DNA from: Planctomycetota bacterium
GTDB taxonomy: Bacteria; Planctomycetota; Planctomycetia; Pirellulales; UBA1268
Assembly: GCA_003670865.1 (NCBI GenBank)
Contig: QWQJ01000166.1
Coordinates: 1-34,788 of the forward strand
Reading direction: 5' to 3'
Length of the DNA stretch: 34,788 bases
This document shows positions 19,092-27,448 of this stretch, piece by piece. Numbering within the stretch: the first letter of the stretch is position 1; every line of letters begins with the position of its first letter. Under the pieces are notes generated by a model. The model searched no databases. It was not told where the DNA came from and saw nothing but the letters and a program-made list of their open reading frames with translations. The translations under genes and the position numbers were made by a program.

Positions 19092-20501
19092 TTAGAGGGA
19101 ATTGCGTTCTAGGCCGAGCATTTCTAGAAAAGCCTCGATGCCAATCACCTGCACTCCTAGGCGCCTCGCCTCTTTGAGTTGATTATTGCGGCGGGTTTCG
19201 TCAACGGGCTTCCAGCCAGCCGTCTGCTCGCCGGTGACGCCGGTCTTTTTGGGTATTCCAGCATCGACAAGCATAGTCGTTGACGGACTAACGGACTGCT
19301 CAACAACGGCACCGACGCGCGTCGCAAAGGCCTCTAGTCGTTGGGGGTCAGACTTTCCTCCATCAATTTTCACATAGCCAACGACAACCACTTCAAACAC
19401 GGTACCGGGCGTCCACAAACTCGTCGCAACGAAGTCGCCACTGAGAATCGGATTGCGAATCACATCGTCACGGATTCTCGCACGTGCCAGCGATTTGCTT
19501 TCCAAGGCCACCACCTCAATGATTGCTTTTTTAGCATTGACTTCAGGCTGGGGATCCTTGGGGTCATATACATAAAAGAGTATTCCCGGCTTCAGCCCGC
19601 GGGTCGAACCGCAGTCAATGATGACGGAGCGTTCATCTTCGTTGACCGCGACGATGCGTCCATCGAAGCCATCGATTCGATTGTCCTTGGGCGTGGCAGC
19701 TAGGACGGCTTCTTGGGTCGCTTTGTCGGCCACGCGGAGGTCGGCCAGCAAATCATTTTGCTTTTGAATGGTTTTCTGACGCTCTCGAAGCTCTTCAAAG
19801 AGAATCGCAACTTGTTCTTCAGGAGCTTCCGCCTTGCCAGTAAACTTTTTTTGGCCGGCGATCGAGAGGTAAGCCTCCCCCTTTTTTACCACTTCCTTGA
19901 GGCTGTCAAACGATGTCGACTGCTTCAAAGATGACTCCTGTTTGTCGGCCAGCTCTTTTGCATTTGTGTTGTGTGTTTTGAGCCGTTCCTGGAAGTCTGT
20001 TTCGGCATCCTTTGCCTGCTTCTGCGCCGTTTCGATCGCTTTTTTCGCGTTGGCTTCGCTGGTTGTCGCTTGCTCCTGAGCCGCCGCCTTTTCTTTTTCT
20101 GCGGCTATTTTCTCCTCGGCAAGAGCCTTGAGATCTTTGTCTTTGGTTTTAATTGCTTCTGAAAGCCAGTCGACTAGCGTTGTGTAGGACTTTGGATCTT
20201 CTTTGAAATCAGCAAACTTCGACTGCCACGATTCGGCTGTCTCGGTCTCTATCTCACTCACCGCTTTGGCCTCGTCATAGCCGATGATGACTTGCAGTTT
20301 CTTTTTCTCTTCAATCACCTCGTTGAGCTTGGTGATCTCAGCATTTCTAGCGAGGATGGCCTCATCGGTTTCGGCCTGCTTATCGAGCTGTTTTTGAAAG
20401 AAGAGGTAGGTTGTGATTGCGAGCACAAACGTAAGCAATACAAACACAACCAGCGAGATCGTGAGCGACTGAATGACGGTTTTGTTCTGGTTTGAGGCCA
20501 T
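19092..20501 (-). CDS. Membrane-anchored coiled-coil protein with BRCT-like C-terminus
   Basis: N-terminal TM (SLTISLVVFVLLTFVLAITTYLFF), long E/K/A/Q-rich coiled coil, beta-rich middle (GRIVAVNEDERSVIIDCGSTRGLKPGILFYVYD), and a C-terminus resembling BRCT. Confidence 0.7.
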   Translation of the reverse strand: MASNQNKTVIQSLTISLVVFVLLTFVLAITTYLFFQKQLDKQAETDEAILARNAEITKLNEVIEEKKKLQVIIGYDEAKAVSEIETETAESWQSKFADFKEDPKSYTTLVDWLSEAIKTKDKDLKALAEEKIAAEKEKAAAQEQATTSEANAKKAIETAQKQAKDAETDFQERLKTHNTNAKELADKQESSLKQSTSFDSLKEVVKKGEAYLSIAGQKKFTGKAEAPEEQVAILFEELRERQKTIQKQNDLLADLRVADKATQEAVLAATPKDNRIDGFDGRIVAVNEDERSVIIDCGSTRGLKPGILFYVYDPKDPQPEVNAKKAIIEVVALESKSLARARIRDDVIRNPILSGDFVATSLWTPGTVFEVVVVGYVKIDGGKSDPQRLEAFATRVGAVVEQSVSPSTTMLVDAGIPKKTGVTGEQTAGWKPVDETRRNNQLKEARRLGVQVIGIEAFLEMLGLERNSL

Positions 20502-20551
20502 GCTCGTGATGTATCGGCCTCGGGTTCAGCCGGATTTGAAGGCACTACCGA

Positions 20552-21805
20552 TTATACCAGTTGGGTAAGCGGTCTGTTTTCGCCGCAGAACTCCTGCCAG
20601 GAGATGTCCCGGCCTGTTTGTGCAGCCATCCGCCCCATCATTGCCACTAGCGTACTATGAACAATTTGGGGACCATCGTTCACAGCAGATCCGCTTCGCA
20701 CGCTTTCAAGCAGAGCATTCATTCCGGCCTGATACCTATGCGAAATCCGGTCGTAATTTTTACGGTAATTCCAACGGTTGGCCTCCTGTGGCATTGCTAA
20801 AAGATCACACCTACCGGCCGAGCCAATCACCACTTCTTCCGCCATTGACTCTGTGCCCTCGGCACGCCGGCAAGCAGCCAGCACAACGCTCCCGTCGGCA
20901 AAGCGATATCGCACATCTGTGCCAGTGGGACAGTCACCGATTGACCAGCGATCCCTCGGTTCGGTGAACTGCGTGCCCATGGCCGACACTGGTGCGGCAT
21001 CACCAAGCGCCCAGAGCGCCTTATCGAGGGCGTGGATGTGGTGCTCGACAAAGTGGCCTCCTGAAAACTCGGCAAAAGAGATCCAGTTGCGGTGTCGCCA
21101 TGCGGCCTGGCTCCAACCGGCTTGAATGGGTTTTCGCCAAGGCAGGCCGATCGTGGCTTTAATCCGCACCGCCAGTGGCTGGCCAATCTGGCCGTCATGA
21201 ATTTGCCGCATGAAGGCAGCGGTCGGTTCATCGCGGCGAAAGCAGAGCCCCGAGACAAGCGATACTTTTTGAGCGAGGGCCAACTTGCAGGCCGCTTTGA
21301 CCTGATGCACGCCGGGAATGTCGATGGCCACCGGCTTCTCGCAAAACAGATGCTTACCGCCGCGAACGGCCGCCGACAGATGCAGGGGGCGAAGGTGCGG
21401 CGGTGCCGTCAGCAGCACCAGATCAACGCCTGCGTCAATCACGCTCTGATAGGCAGTTGTGCCCACGAATCGCCGTTCCATCGGGCAGTCAAATTGTGAT
21501 CCAAGGTTGGTGAGAAGTCCTGCACTGCTGGCAATCTGATCAGCAAAAAGATCTCCCATCGCTACGACTTGCACACCGGGGTCGGCCGCTGCTGCTTGGA
21601 AAGCCGCTCCGGTGCCGCGACCCCCACACCCGATCAGGCCAACTCGAATGCGGTCATCGCCACTGGCAAACGCGCCGCCGACGGGCAGAGTTGCCAAACC
21701 ATTGGCAGCAGCGACGGTGAGTGCCGTTGTCAGTGAACCGCCGAGAAAAGTGCGTCGCGACGCTCGATCTGGCTTTGTAACCGGTTGTGGGTTTTGCATG
21801 TGCAT
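20552..21805 (-). CDS. Gfo/Idh/MocA family oxidoreductase with Tat signal
   Basis: SRRTFLGGSLTTALTVAAANG Tat motif; IRVGLIGCGGRGTGAAFQ Rossmann motif; HLFCEKPVAID. Confidence 0.93.
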   Translation of the reverse strand: MHMQNPQPVTKPDRASRRTFLGGSLTTALTVAAANGLATLPVGGAFASGDDRIRVGLIGCGGRGTGAAFQAAAADPGVQVVAMGDLFADQIASSAGLLTNLGSQFDCPMERRFVGTTAYQSVIDAGVDLVLLTAPPHLRPLHLSAAVRGGKHLFCEKPVAIDIPGVHQVKAACKLALAQKVSLVSGLCFRRDEPTAAFMRQIHDGQIGQPLAVRIKATIGLPWRKPIQAGWSQAAWRHRNWISFAEFSGGHFVEHHIHALDKALWALGDAAPVSAMGTQFTEPRDRWSIGDCPTGTDVRYRFADGSVVLAACRRAEGTESMAEEVVIGSAGRCDLLAMPQEANRWNYRKNYDRISHRYQAGMNALLESVRSGSAVNDGPQIVHSTLVAMMGRMAAQTGRDISWQEFCGENRPLTQLV

Positions 21806-22060
21806 CCTTGTGAAGGGCTTCGCTGTGACTCGGTGCCCCAGCGGTCGTTTGTTCTGGCACCGAAGTGGACACAGCGTTTAGTAAGCAACGAATATCAATA
21901 CTTTAAACCTGCGGCTCTGGCGGAGGCAAATCGGGCAGGCGTGGTTGTAGGGCCTACACGCAAACCGCCGGGCAGCGGAGTCCTGTCTTTGCCGGAGTGG
22001 TAGGTTCCCGGCCCTGCTATCATATTGACGCTGTTCACTCGTCAGCCGAGTCGGTCTCGC

Positions 22061-23284
22061 TCAGCGGTCTTTTGTGCGCAGACGGACGACGAATTTCATG
22101 ACAGGCTCCTCAATCGCAGCCGGAGTTACGCCAAAAGCCTGCGTAAACTCATGCAGACGCTGGGCGGGGGAATCGTCTTCCAGCGGCTGCTTTTTGCCGA
22201 TCGTTTTCAGGTAGGAAACAAACGCCGCCTTGCGAGTTTGAACGAGGAAGTAGGTCAAGGCCCACGCCCGTGCGTAGGCATCGATCGCATCCTCGGCGTG
22301 GCGAAATGGCTCGTCGGCTAACACAATGGACTCCAGGCTGCCCGGTCGATAGCGAGCTAAAAATCGCTCCCGCCTCGGTTTATTCACGATGCCGATTCCC
22401 CGCCAGCCCCGCTCGCTGCCTAGGTCAGGTGTTTCAAAGTAGGTTGCGATTCCTTCGCTCAACCACAGCGGTACAGGGGCGAGTCGCTGGTGCATGCCGC
22501 AGTTAAATGCCAGCTGGTGAGTGGCTTCATGCACGAGCGTGGCCACAAGACCGGAAGCCTCTGGGCTGGCCAAAATGTCGAGGCCAGCTCGGCCGGCTGA
22601 ACTGGCCGGCTTTTGTTTCAGCATGTCGCTGCCGGTGAGGTCAAATGTCGTTATCCGATTGTTCATCAGGTTGTAGTAGCCCACCACGCGGTCGGTCGCG
22701 GCGCCGAGATCGTTTTGGGCCAGGGCAGCGTAACGCTGACGATCAGAAAAGATCACAACGATCAGCGGTCGCCGGGGCTCCGTTAAGGCAAAGTCGGCCT
22801 TGTCCCAGTAGTTTCTGAATCCTTCGTAGAGCCTTTCAAAAAGCGCACCACACCACTGTGCATAGGCTCGCTGAGTGTCAAAACAGATGAGGTAGTGCTT
22901 GGTGATATGCAGATCAAATCCCGGCGGCAGTTCCCCCAGAATGCGTCGTCCCAGTGCTCGTGGCGACTCTCCTTCCAAGGGGCCGTTGAGCGTTGCCCGC
23001 AACACAATCTCTGGTGGCTGTAGAAGCTTGAGGCTCTCATCCGGCAGTTCTACAAGTAATCCGCCGTCAACCGCTTCGACAAGGACCGCGGCCTCCAACG
23101 AGCGAACCCCAGCCTCCGAACGAACTTCAATTCGTTCGATTTCCACAGAGGCGTCTGCGGCCAGTGCGATGCCTGTGCGGTCAGGGTCAATGCACAAAAC
23201 ACTGAGCAATGCTGCCCCGACAACGGCAGCGAAATATGCGGCGATGCGAGGCGACGGCAAAAAACACAGCGTGAGCGAACGCAC
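22061..23284 (-). CDS. DUF1570-type secreted putative metallopeptidase
   Basis: N-terminal hydrophobic segment; HEATH motif in LVATLVHEATHQLAFNCGMHQRLAPVPLWLSEGIATYFE. Confidence 0.83.
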   Translation of the reverse strand: MRSLTLCFLPSPRIAAYFAAVVGAALLSVLCIDPDRTGIALAADASVEIERIEVRSEAGVRSLEAAVLVEAVDGGLLVELPDESLKLLQPPEIVLRATLNGPLEGESPRALGRRILGELPPGFDLHITKHYLICFDTQRAYAQWCGALFERLYEGFRNYWDKADFALTEPRRPLIVVIFSDRQRYAALAQNDLGAATDRVVGYYNLMNNRITTFDLTGSDMLKQKPASSAGRAGLDILASPEASGLVATLVHEATHQLAFNCGMHQRLAPVPLWLSEGIATYFETPDLGSERGWRGIGIVNKPRRERFLARYRPGSLESIVLADEPFRHAEDAIDAYARAWALTYFLVQTRKAAFVSYLKTIGKKQPLEDDSPAQRLHEFTQAFGVTPAAIEEPVMKFVVRLRTKDR

Positions 23285-23628
23285 AAAGGGGGGCCTTCAT
23301 CACGGAGAGCGAGGGTCTTAATCAGTCCTCACTCTGTATGCGACCAGTTTCACCAGGAACTCGAAAGTGCAAATCCAGATGGAAGTACCCGAAACCCCCC
23401 AGTTGCCGACAGTAGCCATGAGTAAGAAAACTGTCAGCGGCCTGACATTGCTCTGGTTTTCGGCGTTTCACTCGGCTACTTTTGCCGCCCGGTCGCAGTT
23501 TCTTTTCAGCACTGTTTATGCATTTTCACCACCACCACCATTGTGTGCGGCAACCGATGATCGACTTCATTTTAAAGGCTTACCCTTGTGCGATAGAGTC
23601 GCATCCGATGGGGTTTTGGCCGGTTAGA

Positions 23629-24309
23629 ATGGCTCCGCGACTGGCTCGAAACGTCACGATTGCGTTGGCCAGTCTCGTGCTTTCAGGCTGTGCCGGCTGG
23701 GCACCTTGGAAAGACCCAGCTCAGATTGCCAAAAACCAAGAAAAATATGGCCTCACAGCCGATCAGAGAATCAAAATGCTCGAGGAAAAGACAAAAGTTT
23801 GTAAAGCCAATGGAGTCGAGCAACAGGAAATGTTTACACAGGACTTGATCCAGAAGATGCTCGAAGAGCACGACCCGAGAGTGCGGTGCGCTATTTTGGA
23901 CGCAGCGGCCGACTTTAATGACTCGGCGGCCTTGGCAATCTGTCGTGGTAGCCTTGACGACCCCGATCCACGGGTGCGAGTGGATGCCTGCCGAGCATGG
24001 CGGAAGCGGGGCGGTGAAGAGGCGGTCACGCTACTGGCTGCCCGTTATCAGGCCGACACGGAACTCGATGTGCGACTTGAATCACTGCGGATGCTCGGCG
24101 AACTCAAAGACAAGTCAGCCATTCCGGTCCTTGCCAAGGCCCTTGAAGATGCCGATCCGGCCGTCCAATACAGGGCAGTTGGCTCGCTTAAAAAAGTGAG
24201 CGGGCAGAATCTGGGCGACGATGTCAATAAGTGGCGGGAATGGGCGGCAGATCCAAATGCCAAAACTTCCGTATGGTCCACTGCTGAAATATTCAAGCAG
24301 ATATTTTAG
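23629..24309 (+). CDS. HEAT-repeat lipoprotein
   Basis: ATG at 23629 gives MAPRLARNVTIALASLVLSGC (lipobox LSGC); HEAT-like repeats DPRVRCAILDAAADF, DPRVRVDACRAWRKRG, DVRLESLRMLGELKD, DPAVQYRAVGSLKKV. Confidence 0.82.
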   Translation: MAPRLARNVTIALASLVLSGCAGWAPWKDPAQIAKNQEKYGLTADQRIKMLEEKTKVCKANGVEQQEMFTQDLIQKMLEEHDPRVRCAILDAAADFNDSAALAICRGSLDDPDPRVRVDACRAWRKRGGEEAVTLLAARYQADTELDVRLESLRMLGELKDKSAIPVLAKALEDADPAVQYRAVGSLKKVSGQNLGDDVNKWREWAADPNAKTSVWSTAEIFKQIF

Positions 24310-24541
24310 TGATCTTTGCGAGTGGGCCGCAGCTCGAGAAGTCGTTCTCTTTTTTGGATGCGGGCGACCGCAGAGCGAATTCATCATCAAAGTCGTATGG
24401 CGTAATAAGCACAAGCTAGAGCACCGGGGCAGTCTACAAAAACCTTCGGGAGACTTTTCCAGATTTCAGGGTTTCGCAGGCTGATTCAGCCGATACCCCT
24501 ACCACACCCTGTGTTCATATTCCTACAAGCCGAAACTATTA

Positions 24542-26212
24542 ATGCAGCCTTCACTTCGGCGAAAAATTTGTCACACGCTGGTCCCAGAAGGCCGTCGGGG
24601 AAAGTTTTTTCGATTCACACGCAGTTCGCTACTTTTCGCATTAGCAACCGCTGCTGTCATCGCTGGCGTCAGTCCATTGGACACGCCGTTTGCAGCCCCG
24701 CCCACCAAGGCCAGCAAGTCCAAAAGATTCTTTGAGTCGCTGCTTTCGCGCCCCGAAAAGCCGCCTCAATTCATTGAGGCCCCAACGCCTCCGACCGCCG
24801 AGCAGGTGGGGCAAACGCCTCGATCACCCCCGGTAGTTGTCGTTCGAGAAGTCACTCCTGCACCAGTTCGAACCGTTCGTCTACCCGGCTGGGACGAAAC
24901 CACGGCCTTTGTATCATCGCTGGTGAAATCGGCACAGCAGGTAGCGACCAGTGCCGCCGATCCGGGATTTCAGCCAGTTCCCAAGCCAAAGCCACCGCAA
25001 CCCTCGGTGATTCCAGAGGCCGTGGCTGCTCGACGCCCTGCCTCTGGGCCCCAGGCAGTGCCGGCAACGACTCCCAGTCCCCGTTCAAAAAATAAGTATG
25101 CCAGTAACAAGCCCTCAGGAACCCCGGCCCCGTCATCCAAGCGATTGGCAGCGCTGCGAGTGCGCATCGCGCAGACGCTTGCTGTGTATCAGCGGCATGC
25201 GCTCAACACCCAAGAGCACACCCCGTGGGAAGTGATGCACGGCTTCATTGCCTTTGGTATTCCCACTCGTGTGCGAGTGGGCGGACCGGCCGGTGATTTA
25301 GTCAACGCCATTGGTTGGTCAAATATGGGTGGCCGCTGTAAGGGGCAGGTGATGCTAGCGGCGTCTGGTGACCGCTTGATGGCCATGAAGGGAATTGGCG
25401 TTCAGGGCCACTCCGCCCAGTACCTAGCCATCTTGGCCCAGTGCCGCGTGGCGGCAAACTCCCCGATCACGCTGCAATCAAAATCATTCCAACTCAACCA
25501 CCTCGTCGAAGAGGAAAAACTCTCCTGTAAGACTGGCACAGAACTAACCTTCGCATTGATTGCTTTGTCGCACTACCTCCCCTCTGACGCCCAGTGGCAA
25601 AGCCGCGATGGCAAAGAGTGGTCATTGGAAAAACTGGCCGCTGAAGAGATCGAGCAGCCGATTCGCGGCGCACCCTGTGGTGGTACGCACCGGCTTTTTG
25701 GCCTAGCCTACGGCTGCCAGCGACGCCTTAAGGCCACCGGCCAACTCGATGGCGTCTATTTGCGAGCCGATAAGTTTGTCCGCGACTATCAGAAATTCAC
25801 GCTCACAAAACTTCAGAATCCAGACGGTTCATTTAGTACCGAATGGTTTAAATATCCCGCCGACCGTAACGATGATGCCGATCGCAAGATCCAAACCACG
25901 GGCCACATTCTGGAGTGGCTGACCGCCTCGCTGGACCAAGAAGCGCTCTACCAGCCCCGCATTTTAGCGGCGGTGGAATTTTTGGCGGCGGCCCTTGTCA
26001 GGGAGCCGTCAAGGGAGTGGAAGATTGGCCCGCTGGGTCATGCCTTGCACGCTCTGTGCATCTATCAAGAAAGAGTTTGGGGAGTCGTCTTACCGGGCGG
26101 CATTGCGGCATTCCACGGAACGATGAAGGCTGGCCAACCCCTCATTGCGAAACAACCGACCACTGGCACTCGACGAGCCGACAACCAGACAAAGGAGAAG
26201 CTCCTTCGCTAG
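24542..26212 (+). CDS. Secreted/membrane protein with possible alpha/alpha-toroid (prenyltransferase/squalene-cyclase-like) C-terminal domain
   Basis: N-terminal hydrophobic segment, Pro-rich linker, C-terminal helical region with KLQNPDGSFSTEWF and TTGHILEWLTASLD. Confidence 0.7.
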   Translation: MQPSLRRKICHTLVPEGRRGKFFRFTRSSLLFALATAAVIAGVSPLDTPFAAPPTKASKSKRFFESLLSRPEKPPQFIEAPTPPTAEQVGQTPRSPPVVVVREVTPAPVRTVRLPGWDETTAFVSSLVKSAQQVATSAADPGFQPVPKPKPPQPSVIPEAVAARRPASGPQAVPATTPSPRSKNKYASNKPSGTPAPSSKRLAALRVRIAQTLAVYQRHALNTQEHTPWEVMHGFIAFGIPTRVRVGGPAGDLVNAIGWSNMGGRCKGQVMLAASGDRLMAMKGIGVQGHSAQYLAILAQCRVAANSPITLQSKSFQLNHLVEEEKLSCKTGTELTFALIALSHYLPSDAQWQSRDGKEWSLEKLAAEEIEQPIRGAPCGGTHRLFGLAYGCQRRLKATGQLDGVYLRADKFVRDYQKFTLTKLQNPDGSFSTEWFKYPADRNDDADRKIQTTGHILEWLTASLDQEALYQPRILAAVEFLAAALVREPSREWKIGPLGHALHALCIYQERVWGVVLPGGIAAFHGTMKAGQPLIAKQPTTGTRRADNQTKEKLLR

Positions 26213-26308
26213 GGTCGCCTGCATCGCTCGCTCAAAAGCCACCGATTCTTGCCCTCGGGCGTCTTCGGCCGTACGCTATCCCGTTGGAGAGTGGTAGTTT
26301 ATCGATTT

Positions 26309-26333
26309 TTCACTCGTCGGTGAGTGAATTTTT
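26309..26333 (+). terminator. Candidate intrinsic terminator
   Basis: TTCACTC-GTCGGT-GAGTGAA perfect 7-bp stem followed by TTTTT (26329-26333), about 100 nt after the stop at 26212. Confidence 0.5.
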
Positions 26334-26452
26334 GATCACCCACCATCTCGTGAGTGTGGCTGCATTCAACGCCGGGATGCCTTGCGATGCACCACTCCGT
26401 AGCAGGCGATTGTGACTCTTGAAAAAAATGAATTCGTCGCTGGAGCGGATTG

Positions 26453-27382
26453 ATGACATCTTCCAACATCACTCAACAGCTGGAGCATCTGCTGGAAGGC
26501 GGCGCTCGCCTCTTTGAGGCAACGGGCTCTGACGCGATTTTGCTGCTGGTCGATCAGCGGTACGACTGGGAACATGTGCGCAGTCTTGTGGGCGCAGCGA
26601 CGGTGCTCGTGGCTGCGGACGAAGAGGGTCAGCTGTCGGGAACCGCAGACCACGGCCTACGGGAAGTGCTGCTGGATGTTGCGGGGTTGCCGGTGCATGA
26701 GCGGCTGGCGCAGGCACTTCTTGAATGTGTTGCTGCTGAGATGATCGCCCCAGAAGCGCAGGTCGTTGCTATCTACAGCGGCTTCGAAGCCGGCACGATC
26801 GATTCGATGAGTGTGTTGCGGCTGGAAGAACACCTCGGCCAACTCACCAGCCGTGATCTGCGCAATCTTGAAACCAAGGTGCCACTAGAAACCCTCAAAC
26901 TGGTCGTTGACCTGGCGGTTGAAATTGGCCGCGAGGGCCGCGAGGGCAAGCCTGTCGGCACGCTGTTTGTTGTGGGCGATGCTCGCAGGGTGATGCAGTC
27001 GAGCCACGCCACGGGGTTTGATCCGGTTCGTGGCTACAACCGTTCGGAGCGCAAGCTCACCGATCCGCGGGTCCGCGAGGGAATCAAGGAGATTGCCCAA
27101 CTCGACGGTGCCTTTGTGGTCTGCGCCGACGGTACAGTGGAGGGAGCGGCAAGGTACATCGACGCCTCTGCCGAGAATGTGTCGGTGGCCAAGGGCCTCG
27201 GTGCCCGGCACTGGGCTGCGGCTGCAATCACCCGACGCACTCGCAGCGTGGCAGTGGCCGTCAGTGAAACCAACGGCACAGTGCGTATTTTTCAGAATGG
27301 TGAAGTGGTGCTCCGCATCGAACCCTTCCGCCGCGCGATGAAGTGGAAAGATTTTGAATACGAGCTACCGAGCGGCGATTGA
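26453..27382 (+). CDS. Diadenylate cyclase (c-di-AMP synthase), DacZ/DisA_N-type DAC domain
   Basis: IAQLDGAFVVCADGTVEGAARYID (DGA motif), GLGARHWAAAAITRRTRSVAVAVSETNGTVRIFQNGE (RHRAA-equivalent region); distinct N-terminal alpha/beta domain. ATG 26453 with GGAG upstream. Confidence 0.82.
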   Translation: MTSSNITQQLEHLLEGGARLFEATGSDAILLLVDQRYDWEHVRSLVGAATVLVAADEEGQLSGTADHGLREVLLDVAGLPVHERLAQALLECVAAEMIAPEAQVVAIYSGFEAGTIDSMSVLRLEEHLGQLTSRDLRNLETKVPLETLKLVVDLAVEIGREGREGKPVGTLFVVGDARRVMQSSHATGFDPVRGYNRSERKLTDPRVREGIKEIAQLDGAFVVCADGTVEGAARYIDASAENVSVAKGLGARHWAAAAITRRTRSVAVAVSETNGTVRIFQNGEVVLRIEPFRRAMKWKDFEYELPSGD

Positions 27383-27448
27383 TTCGTCAGGCAGATCCCG
27401 CCCCACTTTTTCGACATTCGTTTTATCCGCGGGCGGCCTCATTCAAAA

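Noticed and set aside
23482-23628. His-rich N-terminal extension (MHFHHHHHC) encoded by a CAC/ACC repeat
   Set aside because: The lipoprotein signal with lipobox begins at the ATG at 23629, so the repeat is probably upstream non-coding sequence.
26927-26946. Tandem GGCCGCGAG repeat
   Set aside because: Only two 9-bp copies within coding sequence (GREGREG); too small to infer function.
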